A stretch of DNA of 64,000 bases from Bacteroidales bacterium (GCA_021740645.1 JAIOZL010000005.1:62001-126000), one strand, 5' to 3'. Positions 35,847 to 45,228 are shown, counted from the first letter of the stretch. The notes: a model not told the origin generated them from the sequence alone. Numbers and translations: made by a program.

Positions 35847-35854
35847 TATCTTTG
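35847..35854 (+). promoter_or_regulatory. Candidate -7 element for S9 peptidase gene
   Basis: TATCTTTG, an exact TAnnTTTG match, lies 34 bp before the ATG. The nearest TTTG upstream is 25 bp away, longer than usual. The rest of the ~290-bp gap between AsmA and this gene is AT-rich with nothing else recognised. Confidence 0.4.
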
Positions 35855-35888
35855 CAACCAAATAATCAAAAACTTTAAAACTTATCAC

Positions 35889-37799
35889 ATGAAAAACGTA
35901 TCCATGAAATTACTTGCCATGCTGATTGTTATATTAGCAATAAGTGCTTGTGATCAACCTGCTAAAATTATGAAAGCGAAAATTCTACCTTTGGAGGATT
36001 TCTTTAAAAATCCTGATAAATCCAGTTACCAGATATCGCCTAACGGCGAATATTATTCTTACCGGGCACCTTACGAAAACCGCATGAATATTTTTATTCA
36101 GAAAAGAGGCGAAGAGGAATCCATTAGGTTAACCAGTGAAACTGATCGCGATATCGCCGGGTATTTCTGGCCAAACAACGAACAGATTCTTTACGTGAAA
36201 GACGATGGAGGTGATGAAAATTATAAATTATATGGTGTAAATATCGATGGAAGTAACCTCGTTTGTTTTACTGATTTTGATGGCGTAAGGACGCAGATAA
36301 TTGATGATTTACAAGATATCCCCAATGAAGTGATCATTGGTTTAAATAAACGTAATCCCCAGGTTTTTGATCCATATCGATTGAATATTGAAACCGGCGA
36401 GATGGAAATGCTGGCAGAGAATCCAGGAAATATCCAGGGATGGATGTTCGACCATGCCGGCAAATTAAGGGTAGCTTTTGCCATTACCGATGGGATCAAT
36501 ACCACGCTTCTTTACCGTGAGACTGAACAAGACGAATGGACCGATGTATTAACAACGAATTTTAAAGAAAACGTATCACCGGCTTTCTTCACCTTTGATA
36601 ACAAAAATGTAATTGCATCATCCAATTTGGGTAGAGATAAAAGCGCAATTGTTGAATTTGATATAGCTAATGGCGAAGAGGTAAAAGTCCTCTACGAAAA
36701 TGATACATATGATGTTGAAGAGGTAAACTATTCCAGAAAAAGAAAGGTGATTACTTCAGCTTCTTATACTTCATGGAAAAGGGAACGTCATTTCTTTGAT
36801 GCAGAATCAGAAAAACTATTTAAAAGAATTGAACAGGATTTAGGCGAATATGAAATTGCAATTACCGGAACCAATAAAGAAGAAACTGTTTTTATCATTC
36901 GTACCTATAGCGACCGTTCTTTGGGCAGCTATTACATTTATGATATGAATACGGATAAATTGGACAAAATTGTTGAAGTAAGTCCATGGATCGACGAAAA
37001 TGAAATGGCAGCTGTTACGCCAATTACTTATACTTCACGTGATGGCCTTACCATTAATGGGTACCTCACCCTCCCTAAAGGGTATACCATGGAAACGGCA
37101 AAAAATCTACCAGTAGTGGTTAATCCTCATGGTGGCCCCTGGGCTCGTGATGGTTGGGGGTTCAACCCGGAAATCCAGTTTTTGGCAAACAGAGGTTATG
37201 CTGTGCTCCAGATGAACTTCAGAGGTTCAACAGGTTATGGTAAAGCATTCTGGGAAGCTTCATTTAAGAAGTGGGGCCTTGAAATGCAGGACGATATTAC
37301 AGATGGAACGAACTGGTTGATAGAACAAGGTATTGCTGATCCTGAAAGAATTGCCATTTATGGCGGAAGTTATGGTGGATATGCTACCTTGATGGGCCTG
37401 GTAAAAGAGCCTGATCTTTATGCTGCAGGTGTAGATTATGTAGGCGTATCCAATATGTTTACTTTTATGAAAACAATTCCTCCTTACTGGAAACCTATGC
37501 TTGATATGATGTATGAAATGGTTGGTAACCCTGAATCTGATAGTTTGTTGCTAAGTGAAGTATCACCCGTATTTCATGTTGACAAGATTAAATCACCACT
37601 GTTTATTGCACAAGGCGCCAACGACCCAAGGGTGAACATTGATGAATCAGATCAAATTGTAGAAGCAATGAAAGCAAGAGGAGTAGAGGTTGAATATCTT
37701 GTTAAAGATAATGAAGGCCATGGATTCCGTAACGAAGAAAACAGGTTTGATTTTTACCGTTCAATGGAGGCATTCCTTGCTGCCCATATGATGAAGTAA
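35889..37799 (+). CDS. Lipoprotein S9-family prolyl oligopeptidase-like peptidase
   Basis: 636-residue exported serine peptidase. The signal peptide ends in the lipobox 'LAISAC', so it is probably a lipoprotein. The N-terminal half is a beta-propeller of WD40/PD40-like strands. The C-terminal alpha/beta hydrolase carries the triad Ser494 ('GGSYGGYATLMG'), Asp579 ('GANDPRVN') and His611 ('NEGHGFRN'). It resembles acylaminoacyl-peptidase or dipeptidyl peptidase types that trim oligopeptides in the periplasm. It is monocistronic and followed by a strong terminator. Confidence 0.94.
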   Translation: MKNVSMKLLAMLIVILAISACDQPAKIMKAKILPLEDFFKNPDKSSYQISPNGEYYSYRAPYENRMNIFIQKRGEEESIRLTSETDRDIAGYFWPNNEQILYVKDDGGDENYKLYGVNIDGSNLVCFTDFDGVRTQIIDDLQDIPNEVIIGLNKRNPQVFDPYRLNIETGEMEMLAENPGNIQGWMFDHAGKLRVAFAITDGINTTLLYRETEQDEWTDVLTTNFKENVSPAFFTFDNKNVIASSNLGRDKSAIVEFDIANGEEVKVLYENDTYDVEEVNYSRKRKVITSASYTSWKRERHFFDAESEKLFKRIEQDLGEYEIAITGTNKEETVFIIRTYSDRSLGSYYIYDMNTDKLDKIVEVSPWIDENEMAAVTPITYTSRDGLTINGYLTLPKGYTMETAKNLPVVVNPHGGPWARDGWGFNPEIQFLANRGYAVLQMNFRGSTGYGKAFWEASFKKWGLEMQDDITDGTNWLIEQGIADPERIAIYGGSYGGYATLMGLVKEPDLYAAGVDYVGVSNMFTFMKTIPPYWKPMLDMMYEMVGNPESDSLLLSEVSPVFHVDKIKSPLFIAQGANDPRVNIDESDQIVEAMKARGVEVEYLVKDNEGHGFRNEENRFDFYRSMEAFLAAHMMK

Positions 37800-37818
37800 A
37801 ACTGTAAATAACAAATTG

Positions 37819-37846
37819 AAAGAGCCGGCAAAGCCGGCTCTTTTTG
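37819..37846 (+). terminator. Rho-independent terminator after S9 peptidase gene
   Basis: Perfect stem AAAGAGCCGGC-AAA-GCCGGCTCTTT with a T-rich tail, about 20 bp after the stop codon. The A-rich left flank could make it bidirectional. Confidence 0.9.
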
Positions 37847-38219
37847 TTTCTGTAAATTTACTTTTTAACTTCTTAATTCACCATCCAAACCTCATCGAAC
37901 CCATTGGTATACAAACCAAATTCTGAATGCAGAAGGTATCTTCAAAAGGAATGATAATCTATCCACCAATTGAAGTATGGTTTTTAGTAAATATTTCTAA
38001 ATAAGGTATAAATATTCATCATTTAATTTTTTAAAATTAAAAATTCTTCCCTGCCCGTCATCGCACACTTTTATCAATATTTGAACACAACCCATACACG
38101 AACTTTTAACATTTAGCGTTATAAGCTGTTGAATATCAAAAATAAGGTTGTATTGGCATGATAATCGTTCCGGTACTAGCACCAGTTTAAATTGATCTGA
38201 CATAACTAACGAAAATTGA
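37847..38219. other. Intergenic region with no supported gene
   Basis: About 370 bp between the terminator and the ABC ATPase gene. A 68-codon ATG ORF (37997-38203, minus) lies here but has no recognisable domain. No convincing promoter box was found for the ABC operon. Confidence 0.5.
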
Positions 38220-38933
38220 ATGATTTCACTAAAAGGAATAAATAAATCCTATGTAACAGGCACCAACACTCTGCACGTGCTGAAAGGTATTGACCTGGAG
38301 ATAGGAAAAGGTGAGTTGGTTTCCATCATGGGGTCTTCCGGTTCAGGAAAATCTACCCTTCTGAATATAATCGGTATTCTGGATAATTATGACGAAGGCG
38401 AATATTTGCTCAACGGCCAACTGATGAAGGACCTTAATGAAAAAAAAGCTGCATGGTACAGGAACCAGATGATCGGGTTCGTTTTCCAATCTTTTAACCT
38501 TATTGCCTTTAAAAATGCGATGGAAAACGTTGCTCTTCCCCTTTATTACCAAAAGGTGAGCCGTAAAAAGCGAAATGAAAAAGCAATGGAATACCTCGAT
38601 AGGATGGGATTAAAAGATTGGGCACATCATTTGCCTAGCGAACTTTCCGGTGGGCAGAAACAGCGCCTTGCAGTTGCCCGGGCTCTTATCTCGGAACCGA
38701 AGGTAATATTAGCGGATGAACCTACAGGTGCTCTCGATTCCCAAACTTCAATAGAGGTGATGGATTTGTTTAAAGAGATCAATGACATGGGTATCACCAT
38801 TTTGATTGTTACTCACGAACGTGATATTGCCGCAAAAACACAACGTATCATACGGCTTAAAGACGGATTGATTGATTCGATAGTCGCCAATGGCCAACGA
38901 AAAAAATGGCTCGAAGAACAAGTTATGGCCTAG
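38220..38933 (+). CDS. MacB/LolD-type ABC transporter ATP-binding protein
   Basis: 237-residue ATPase with Walker A 'GSSGSGKSTLLNI', Q-loop 'VFQSFNL', signature 'LSGGQKQR', Walker B 'VILADEPTGALD' and switch His in 'IVTHERDIA'. The short form without a fused permease is typical of the MacB/LolD/FtsE group. Two FtsX-like permeases and an HlyD-type adaptor follow on the same strand, so this powers a tripartite efflux or envelope-export machine. The gap to the first permease is 175 bp. Confidence 0.95.
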   Translation: MISLKGINKSYVTGTNTLHVLKGIDLEIGKGELVSIMGSSGSGKSTLLNIIGILDNYDEGEYLLNGQLMKDLNEKKAAWYRNQMIGFVFQSFNLIAFKNAMENVALPLYYQKVSRKKRNEKAMEYLDRMGLKDWAHHLPSELSGGQKQRLAVARALISEPKVILADEPTGALDSQTSIEVMDLFKEINDMGITILIVTHERDIAAKTQRIIRLKDGLIDSIVANGQRKKWLEEQVMA

Positions 38934-38948
38934 TTTATTTTAAACTTT

Positions 38949-38972
38949 AGATATTAGACTTGAGATATTAGA
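38949..38972. repeat. Short direct repeat AGATATTAGA
   Basis: AGATATTAGA occurs at 38949-38958 and 38963-38972 in the gap between the ABC ATPase and first permease genes; a related TTAGATATTTAG lies near 39025. The role is unknown. Confidence 0.5.
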
Positions 38973-39108
38973 TTTCAATGGGGCCAGGGATAAATTAAAA
39001 GCAAGAACTAAAGTAAAAGTGATTAGATATTTAGCATAATGTAAGTTCAATTAATACTTTTCGGAAAAATAAATCGCAAATCATTATTCTTAAATCTTAA
39101 ATAAAAAA

Positions 39109-40341
39109 ATGTTCGATATAGATAAATGGCAGGAAATATACAGTACGATCAGCAAAAACAAGCTACGTACTTTTTTAACAGGCTTCAGTGTGGCCTGGGG
39201 TATTTTTATGCTAATTATTCTTTTGGGCTCGGGTTATGGACTTGAAAATGGAGTGAGAAAAGAATTTGAAGGGGATGCAGAAAATACACTATGGGTTAAC
39301 CAGGGAGTGACTAGTGTGGCTTATAAAGGCTATAAACCCGGCCGCTTTATATCATTCACAAATGATGATTTTGATGCGACTAAAACCATGAAAGATATTG
39401 AACATATTTCAGGGCGGTTTACCATATGGGAAAATAATACCTTAAGCTATAAAAATGAATATGGAAGTTTTGACATTTTCTGTTCCCATCCGGGTTATGG
39501 CAACGTTGAAAATATTACCCCTATAAAGGGCCGCTTCTTAAATGACAGGGACGTGGATGAGTTCAGGAAGATTACCTCCATAGGCAAACTGGTTGAAGAA
39601 GCCTTGTTTAAAGGAGAAGATCCCATTGGAAAATATATAAAAGTTGCCGGGATACCTTTTAAAGTTATCGGGGTGTTCGACGACCCGGGAGGTGACCGGG
39701 ATTTATCTCGTATTTATATTCCTATTTCGACTGCACAAATGGTATTTAACCGGGGTAATCGTTTGGGGACCATGACAATGACTATAGGGGATGCCTCAGT
39801 GGAAAGAAGCCAGGAGATGGTAGAGCAGATTAAAAACGACCTGGCCCAACGACATCATTTTGACCCCGCTGACCCCCGGGCGGTTTTTATCTGGAATAAC
39901 CTGGAAAACTATAAAAAGTTTATGACTCTATTTGCCAATATCAGGCTCTTTATATGGGTAATCGGGATAGGAACCATCATTGCAGGAATTGTGGGTGTGA
40001 GCAATATTATGATGATCGTTGTAAAAGAAAGAACAAAAGAAATAGGAATCAGAAAGTCTATGGGAGCTACCCCCGGTTCTATTATAAGCCTTATCCTTCA
40101 GGAATCTATTTTAATAACAGCTTTTGCAGGTTATATTGGATTAATAGCTGGAGTAGGTTTACTGGAACTGGTGGCTAAAAATTTGCCTCCTGATGCTGGA
40201 TATTTTGCAAATCCTGAAGTAAATATAAATGTTGCACTTGGAGCTACTGTAATCTTGATTCTTGCCGGTGCTATTGCAGGTTTTGTCCCTGCCCGAAAAG
40301 CTTCGTCAGTAAAACCTGTTGTAGCATTAAGAGACGAATAA
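39109..40341 (+). CDS. MacB-like ABC transporter permease (first)
   Basis: 410 residues with an FtsX/MacB layout: one N-terminal membrane helix ('FLTGFSVAWGIFMLIILLGSG'), a periplasmic MacB_PCD domain of ~240 residues, and three C-terminal helices. 'GVSNIMMIVVKERTKEIGIRKSMGA' is the characteristic cytoplasmic block of the family, and 'PARKASSVKPVVALRDE' ends the protein. It pairs with the ATPase upstream, and the second permease begins 8 bp downstream; together they would form a heterodimer. Confidence 0.94.
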   Translation: MFDIDKWQEIYSTISKNKLRTFLTGFSVAWGIFMLIILLGSGYGLENGVRKEFEGDAENTLWVNQGVTSVAYKGYKPGRFISFTNDDFDATKTMKDIEHISGRFTIWENNTLSYKNEYGSFDIFCSHPGYGNVENITPIKGRFLNDRDVDEFRKITSIGKLVEEALFKGEDPIGKYIKVAGIPFKVIGVFDDPGGDRDLSRIYIPISTAQMVFNRGNRLGTMTMTIGDASVERSQEMVEQIKNDLAQRHHFDPADPRAVFIWNNLENYKKFMTLFANIRLFIWVIGIGTIIAGIVGVSNIMMIVVKERTKEIGIRKSMGATPGSIISLILQESILITAFAGYIGLIAGVGLLELVAKNLPPDAGYFANPEVNINVALGATVILILAGAIAGFVPARKASSVKPVVALRDE

Positions 40342-40349
40342 TTTAAACC

Positions 40350-41624
40350 ATGAGAATATTTGACCTGGATAAATGGCATGAAATCTATTTCGCCCTGCGG
40401 AAGAATCCTTTAAGGACTTTCTTTACTGCTTTTGGAGTATTTTGGGGAATATTTATGCTTATCATAATGATGGGGGCCGGAGAAGGGCTATATAATGGAG
40501 CTTCAAAGGATTTGGGCGATATGTCCACCAACAGCGTATTTATGTGGACTCAACGTACCACAATTCCTTACAAAGGATTCCCTCGCGGCCGGTTTTTCCG
40601 CTTTAATAATGACGACACTAAAGCTTTGGTAGATAATATTCCGGAAATAAAATACATTGCTCCTAGGCTTCAGGGATGGAGCAGAGGTGAAGGCAGTAAT
40701 AATGTGATCCGTGGTGAACGGACGGGCAGTTTTAATATCCAGGGTGATTATCCTGAGATTAACTTTATCGATCCTGTAAACGTTACCAGCGGCCGGTTTA
40801 TAAATCATATTGATATAGATGAACTCCGAAAAGTAGCAGTAATTGGTGTGAGTGTTTTTAATGAAATGTTCGAACCACAGGAAAATCCAATTGGTGAATA
40901 TATTCAAATCCAGGGGGTGTATTTTAAGGTCATAGGGATGTTTCAGTCGAAAAAGAATGATCAACAGGCTGAACACGACAACCAGGCCATCTTTATCCCA
41001 TTTACTACATTGCAAAAAGTTTATAATTATGGAGATATGGTAGGCTGGTATTCCATCACTGCAAAGGATGATGTGAGGGTTGAAGTAATAGAAAATAAAG
41101 CCAAGGATTTGTTAAAGCAACGGCACAGTGTTCATCCGGATGATATTCGGGCAGTAGGTTCTTTTAATCTCGATAAAGAATGGAGCAAAATGACAAACCT
41201 GTTCAATGGAATCAGCATTTTGGTATGGATAGTTGGAATAGGAACTTTGTTAGCCGGGGTAATCGGAGTAAGCAATATCATGCTGATCGTGGTAAAAGAA
41301 CGGACCAAAGAAATCGGGATCCAAAGGGCAATAGGTGCGGCTCCATCCATTATTATTACGCAGATCATTGTAGAATCAGTTTTACTTACTGCCGTTGCCG
41401 GGTATTTTGGCCTGGCCATAGGAGTGGGTATCCTGGAGTTAGTAAACTTCGGATTACAATCTTCCGGAGCGGATAGCAATATGTTCAGTAATCCATCGGT
41501 AGATTTTACCAAAGCGATGTGGGCCCTTGGAATATTGGTCATTTCAGGAATTTTTGCAGGAATGATACCGGCTCGCAGGGCTGTAAATATAAAACCCATC
41601 GATGCGTTACGCGATGAGGTATAA
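40350..41624 (+). CDS. MacB-like ABC transporter permease (second)
   Basis: 424-residue paralogue of the preceding gene with the same layout: N-terminal helix ('FGVFWGIFMLIIMMGAGEG'), periplasmic domain, three C-terminal helices, the 'GVSNIMLIVVKERTKEIGIQRAIGA' block and the ending 'PARRAVNIKPIDALRDE'. The two permeases are clearly tandem duplicates that have diverged mainly in the periplasmic domain. This implies a heterodimeric transporter instead of the single MacB homodimer. Confidence 0.94.
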   Translation: MRIFDLDKWHEIYFALRKNPLRTFFTAFGVFWGIFMLIIMMGAGEGLYNGASKDLGDMSTNSVFMWTQRTTIPYKGFPRGRFFRFNNDDTKALVDNIPEIKYIAPRLQGWSRGEGSNNVIRGERTGSFNIQGDYPEINFIDPVNVTSGRFINHIDIDELRKVAVIGVSVFNEMFEPQENPIGEYIQIQGVYFKVIGMFQSKKNDQQAEHDNQAIFIPFTTLQKVYNYGDMVGWYSITAKDDVRVEVIENKAKDLLKQRHSVHPDDIRAVGSFNLDKEWSKMTNLFNGISILVWIVGIGTLLAGVIGVSNIMLIVVKERTKEIGIQRAIGAAPSIIITQIIVESVLLTAVAGYFGLAIGVGILELVNFGLQSSGADSNMFSNPSVDFTKAMWALGILVISGIFAGMIPARRAVNIKPIDALRDEV

Positions 41625-41661
41625 ATAATAAAATAGCAAACATTTTAACCAATATTTAGAA

Positions 41662-42741
41662 ATGAAAAAATTTTTGAAAATTTTCCTTTTAGTCATCATC
41701 CTTGGAGGTTTTGTTTACACAATCTACTTCCTCTATGAAAAATCACAGGCTAAGCCTATCGTGTATGAAACAACCACTGCTTCCAAAACAGATATTGTGA
41801 AAAAAACTGTAGCAACGGGATCAGTTGTTCCTCGTAAAGAAATCGAAATTAAACCTAAAGTTTCTGGGATTATTGAAGAGCTTTATGTGCAGGAAGGAAG
41901 TATGGTAAAAAAAGGTGACCTGATAGCTAAAGTGAGGATAATACCTAACATGGTCAGCCTGAACAATGCAGAATCAAGAGTGAACCTTGCTAAAATAGCC
42001 CTGGAAAATGCTGAGCGGAATTTTAATCGTCAGAAAGAATTATATGAGGAAAATGTAATTTCTAAAAAGGATTTTGAGGAATATGAACTTCAGTACCAAA
42101 ATGCAGATGAAGAACTTTTATCCGCCGAAAATAACCTGCTATTAATTAAAGAAGGACAAACTAAAGCAACAGGGCAAAGTACCAATACCCTTATTCGTTC
42201 CACTATTGATGGAATGGTGCTTGATATTCCGGTGGAAGTGGGAAACTCCGTAATTGAAAGTAATACTTTTAATGATGGTACCACAGTAGCCAATATTGCA
42301 GATATGGGTGAAATGGTTTTCGAGGGCAAAGTGGATGAAAGTGAAGTGGGAAAGATTAGGGAAGGCATGGACCTGATCCTCACAATCGGGGCAATAAATG
42401 ATGTAAGCTTTCATGCGACTCTCGAGCATATAAGTCCAAAAGGCCTGGAGGAAAATGGCGCCATTCAGTTTGAAATAAAAGCTGCAGTTGTATTAATTGA
42501 TACTGTTTTTGTAAGAGCAGGATATAGCGCAAATGCGGATATTGTGCTTGACAAGCGCGACAGTGTGCTAGCCATTAGTGAATCTCTGCTTCAATTCGAC
42601 AATGATTCAGCTTTTGTGGAAGTGGAAACGGAACCCCAGAAATTCGAGAAAAAGTATATTGAAACTGGTTTGTCTGATGGAATAAACATTGAGATTATTT
42701 CAGGTTTATCAGAAGAAGATAAGATCAAAAAACTTAACTAG
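41662..42741 (+). CDS. MacA/HlyD-type periplasmic adaptor protein
   Basis: 359-residue membrane fusion protein: N-terminal anchor ('IFLLVIILGGFVYTIYFLYE'), lipoyl/barrel-sandwich half-motifs ('VSGIIEELYVQEGSMVKKGDLIAKV' and 'IDGMVLDIPVEVGNSV'), a coiled-coil hairpin between them (about residues 105-165), and a beta-barrel domain. It links the MacB-like permease pair to an outer-membrane channel. No TolC-like gene is present in this cluster. Confidence 0.93.
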   Translation: MKKFLKIFLLVIILGGFVYTIYFLYEKSQAKPIVYETTTASKTDIVKKTVATGSVVPRKEIEIKPKVSGIIEELYVQEGSMVKKGDLIAKVRIIPNMVSLNNAESRVNLAKIALENAERNFNRQKELYEENVISKKDFEEYELQYQNADEELLSAENNLLLIKEGQTKATGQSTNTLIRSTIDGMVLDIPVEVGNSVIESNTFNDGTTVANIADMGEMVFEGKVDESEVGKIREGMDLILTIGAINDVSFHATLEHISPKGLEENGAIQFEIKAAVVLIDTVFVRAGYSANADIVLDKRDSVLAISESLLQFDNDSAFVEVETEPQKFEKKYIETGLSDGINIEIISGLSEEDKIKKLN

Positions 42742-42811
42742 GTATTGATTATGAAAAATCCAATGGATTATTTTCAGATGATTAATTTTTAACATATAAT
42801 TAACGCTATAA

Positions 42812-42857
42812 CGAAAAGCCTTTGTAGCCTGAATTTTAGGCCATCAGAGGCTTTTCG
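42812..42857 (+). terminator. Long hairpin after the MacAB-like operon
   Basis: Perfect 10-bp outer stem CGAAAAGCCT / AGGCTTTTCG enclosing a second small stem GCCT / AGGC. There is no strong T-tract downstream, so it may be a terminator or an RNA-stabilising 3' hairpin. Confidence 0.5.
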
Positions 42858-42878
42858 CATTACTCATATTATTTACTG

Positions 42879-42911
42879 TTGTATTACCAATTGTATAATA
42901 GATTACTTTTG
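42879..42911 (+). promoter_or_regulatory. Candidate promoter of the lipocalin-like gene
   Basis: TTG (42879-42881), 22 bp, TACTTTTG (42904-42911), matching the -33/TAnnTTTG arrangement with slightly long spacing; 28 bp upstream of the ATG. Confidence 0.4.
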
Positions 42912-42939
42912 CCTGCCTAATATCTAAAGCTATAAACAA

Positions 42940-43440
42940 ATGAATACTAAAATTAAATTACTGGGATTATTATCTTTTGCAGTTATTCTACTTTCTTCTT
43001 GTAGTAAAAGCGACGATGAGCCTGCAGGGGATACACCCAAAACAACAACCGAGAAATTAACTTCAGGTAACTGGAAAGTTACTGCAATGACTATTGATCC
43101 GGGAATAAATTTTTTTGGTACAATATATACTGATTTTTATGCACAAATGGAGGCCTGTGAAAAAGATGACCTGATAAAATTTAATTCTAATGGAACCATT
43201 ACAGATGATGAGGGGGCCACTAAATGTGATGCAAATGATCCACAAGCCACAACTGAAGGAACCTGGGTATTAAGTGCTGATAATTCACAACTTACCATTG
43301 ATTATCCTGATGAGGATCCCATTACAATGACGATAATTACATTAAATGCAACCACATTCAAAGGGAGTTATACCATCATGGAAGATTTTGGTGAAGGAAT
43401 TCAAACTTACACCCTGACAACGACTATGTCCCTGCAATAA
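42940..43440 (+). CDS. Lipocalin-like lipoprotein
   Basis: 166 residues with a lipoprotein signal peptide (lipobox 'LLSSCSKSDD') and a short beta-barrel-like domain of the Bacteroidota lipocalin-like type ('KLTSGNWKVTAMTIDPG', 'IKFNSNGTITDDEGATKC', 'GTWVLSADNSQLTIDY'). Such domains are surface or periplasmic and their ligands are mostly unknown. It appears monocistronic. Confidence 0.85.
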   Translation: MNTKIKLLGLLSFAVILLSSCSKSDDEPAGDTPKTTTEKLTSGNWKVTAMTIDPGINFFGTIYTDFYAQMEACEKDDLIKFNSNGTITDDEGATKCDANDPQATTEGTWVLSADNSQLTIDYPDEDPITMTIITLNATTFKGSYTIMEDFGEGIQTYTLTTTMSLQ

Positions 43441-43495
43441 AAAACGATTTCGTTTATACAATTTTCTGATTTTTTTTAATACGTATACAATAATT

Positions 43496-43531
43496 AACTA
43501 TGTTTGTAGTTATTTAACTAAAAATATAGTT
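43496..43531 (+). promoter_or_regulatory. Twin palindromic operator overlapping promoter and start of the blaI-like gene
   Basis: Two identical inverted repeats AACTA-N6-TAGTT (43496-43511 and 43516-43531) separated by 4 bp, ending one base before the ATG. A TATGTTTG box (43499-43506) lies within the first. BlaI/MecI repressors bind such dyads as dimers and repress their own promoters, so this is a strong candidate autoregulatory operator. Confidence 0.7.
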
Positions 43532-43532
43532 A

Positions 43533-43919
43533 ATGAAAGAATTGACAAAAGCTGAAGAGCAGGTAATGCAAGTATTATGGAAAATCGAAAAAGGTTTTGT
43601 AAACGATTTACTCGAGCATTTTCCAGAACCTAAACCCGCCTATAATACTGTTTCAACTATCGTGCGTATCCTTGAAAAGAAAGGATTTGTCGGGCATCAT
43701 GCATTTGGCAAAACGCATGAGTATTTTCCGCTTATTTCGAAAAAAGATTACACAAAAAAATCCTTCAAAGGATTTATGAAAAGCTATTTCAGCAATTCAT
43801 ACCAGGCTTTTGCCTCATTTTTGGCCAATGATAAAACCATAAATTTAATTGAGCTGGAAGAAATGAAAGCAATGATTGAGAATGAAATAGAAAAACAAAA
43901 AGCCGGAAAAAATGAATAA
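43533..43919 (+). CDS. BlaI/MecI/CopY-family transcriptional repressor
   Basis: 128-residue winged-helix repressor: 'LTKAEEQVMQVLWKIEKGFVNDLLEHF' and 'PAYNTVSTIVRILEKKGFVGH' are the DNA-binding helices of the family, followed by a C-terminal dimerisation and cleavage region. It is normally inactivated by proteolysis triggered by its M56 membrane partner, whose gene overlaps this one by 8 bp. No beta-lactamase or PBP gene is adjacent, so the signal is probably a different envelope stress. Confidence 0.95.
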   Translation: MKELTKAEEQVMQVLWKIEKGFVNDLLEHFPEPKPAYNTVSTIVRILEKKGFVGHHAFGKTHEYFPLISKKDYTKKSFKGFMKSYFSNSYQAFASFLANDKTINLIELEEMKAMIENEIEKQKAGKNE

Positions 43920-45228
43920 CCTGATAATATATCTTCTTCAATCCGGATTTTGCCTGGGTATATTGTATGCTATTTATTGGCTTTTGCTTAGTAAGGATAC
44001 CTTTTTTACGGTACACAGGATTTATCTGGTATTATCTGTATTGGTTTCTCTTCTTTTTCCCTTATTAGAGATTTCTATAATCACAGAAAAAGAACAAACC
44101 TTATTAATTTTACTCGAACCAGTTGTAATTACTACGGATAGGATTACAGAGACCTTAGTTAGAAGTTTAACATTTTCACAGCTTTTTCTTATTATTTACT
44201 TTGCAGGTGTCGCATTCCTGTCCATTCGTTTTTTTATCAGGTTGTTTCAAATAGGGCAGCTTATCTATAGTAACAGGATTGTCAGGAAATATGGATTAAA
44301 TGTAATCACACTTTCTTCGAAGTACACGCCTTTTTCATTTTTCAATTTACTATTCATCAGTGAAAGCAATTTATCAAAAGACCAGATCGAAAAAATAATT
44401 GCCCATGAACGTATACATATTCAGCAAAAGCATTCAACTGATGTTGTATTACTTGAAATAGCAAGCATTTTGCAATGGTTCAATCCCTTCATTTGGCTTT
44501 ATAGCAAGTCCTTAAAATCAGTTCACGAATATCAGGCGGATGAGGGAGTTCTAAATTCGGGATGCCATAAAAGTGATTATCAGCGATTGTTATTAAACCA
44601 AACTTTTGGAGTTCAATTAAATACACTATCTAACAATTTAAATCATTCATTAATTAAAAAACGATTTCTCATGATGACAAAATCAAGAACTAAAAAATCA
44701 GCTTTACTAAAGATGTTACTGGTTATCCCGTTAGCAATAGTATTTGCACTTGTTTTCTCTATTACAATTACTGAAAGTGTTGTTGCCCAGGCAGAAAACG
44801 CATCAGAAAAAGTTACAAAAATTAAAAAACCACAGAAAGAGGGAGATGTATTTACCGTGGTGGAAAAAATGCCTCGTTTTCCAGGTGGAGAGGAGGCAAG
44901 GATAAAATTTATGACAAGTAATATAAAATATCCTGAAGATGCAAGAAAATTGGGTGAGACCGGAACAGTCTTCATTACTTTTATTGTGGAAAAGGATGGT
45001 AGCATCAGCGAAGCAAAAGTTTTAAGAGGCTTTTACAAATCTTGCGATGAAGAAGCATTAAGGGTGATCAATGCCATGCCCCGTTGGGAGCCCGGAATGG
45101 ATAAAGGGAAACCGGTTAGAACACAGTTCAATATGCCAATTAGCTTTGTGCTTGATAAAAAGGGTGAAAAAGTAGTGGATAAAGATACAAGGGATGCAGA
45201 TTCACCTCCACCTCCCAGGAAAAAGTAA
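43912..45228 (+). CDS. BlaR1-like M56 membrane metallopeptidase with C-terminal TonB-like domain
   Basis: 438 residues: N-terminal membrane helices, the M56 zinc motif HExxH in 'IIAHERIHIQQKHSTD', another membrane segment ('MLLVIPLAIVFALVFSITI') and a periplasmic TonB C-terminal domain ('PRFPGGEEARIKFMTSNIKYP', 'GTVFITFIVEKDGSISEAKVL'). The PBP-like sensor of true BlaR1 is absent. M56-TonB fusions are common in Bacteroidota. It would cleave the BlaI-type repressor. Start and stop overlap (ATGAATAA) ensures coupled translation. Confidence 0.93.
   Translation: MNNLIIYLLQSGFCLGILYAIYWLLLSKDTFFTVHRIYLVLSVLVSLLFPLLEISIITEKEQTLLILLEPVVITTDRITETLVRSLTFSQLFLIIYFAGVAFLSIRFFIRLFQIGQLIYSNRIVRKYGLNVITLSSKYTPFSFFNLLFISESNLSKDQIEKIIAHERIHIQQKHSTDVVLLEIASILQWFNPFIWLYSKSLKSVHEYQADEGVLNSGCHKSDYQRLLLNQTFGVQLNTLSNNLNHSLIKKRFLMMTKSRTKKSALLKMLLVIPLAIVFALVFSITITESVVAQAENASEKVTKIKKPQKEGDVFTVVEKMPRFPGGEEARIKFMTSNIKYPEDARKLGETGTVFITFIVEKDGSISEAKVLRGFYKSCDEEALRVINAMPRWEPGMDKGKPVRTQFNMPISFVLDKKGEKVVDKDTRDADSPPPPRKK

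Noticed and set aside
37997-38203. 68-codon minus-strand ATG ORF upstream of the ABC ATPase gene
   Set aside because: No signal peptide, family motif or convincing promoter; composition is that of AT-rich intergenic DNA. Possibly real but not supportable.
40503-41015. 170-codon minus-strand ORF opposite the second permease gene
   Set aside because: Fully inside a well-supported FtsX-like permease gene; no recognisable features.
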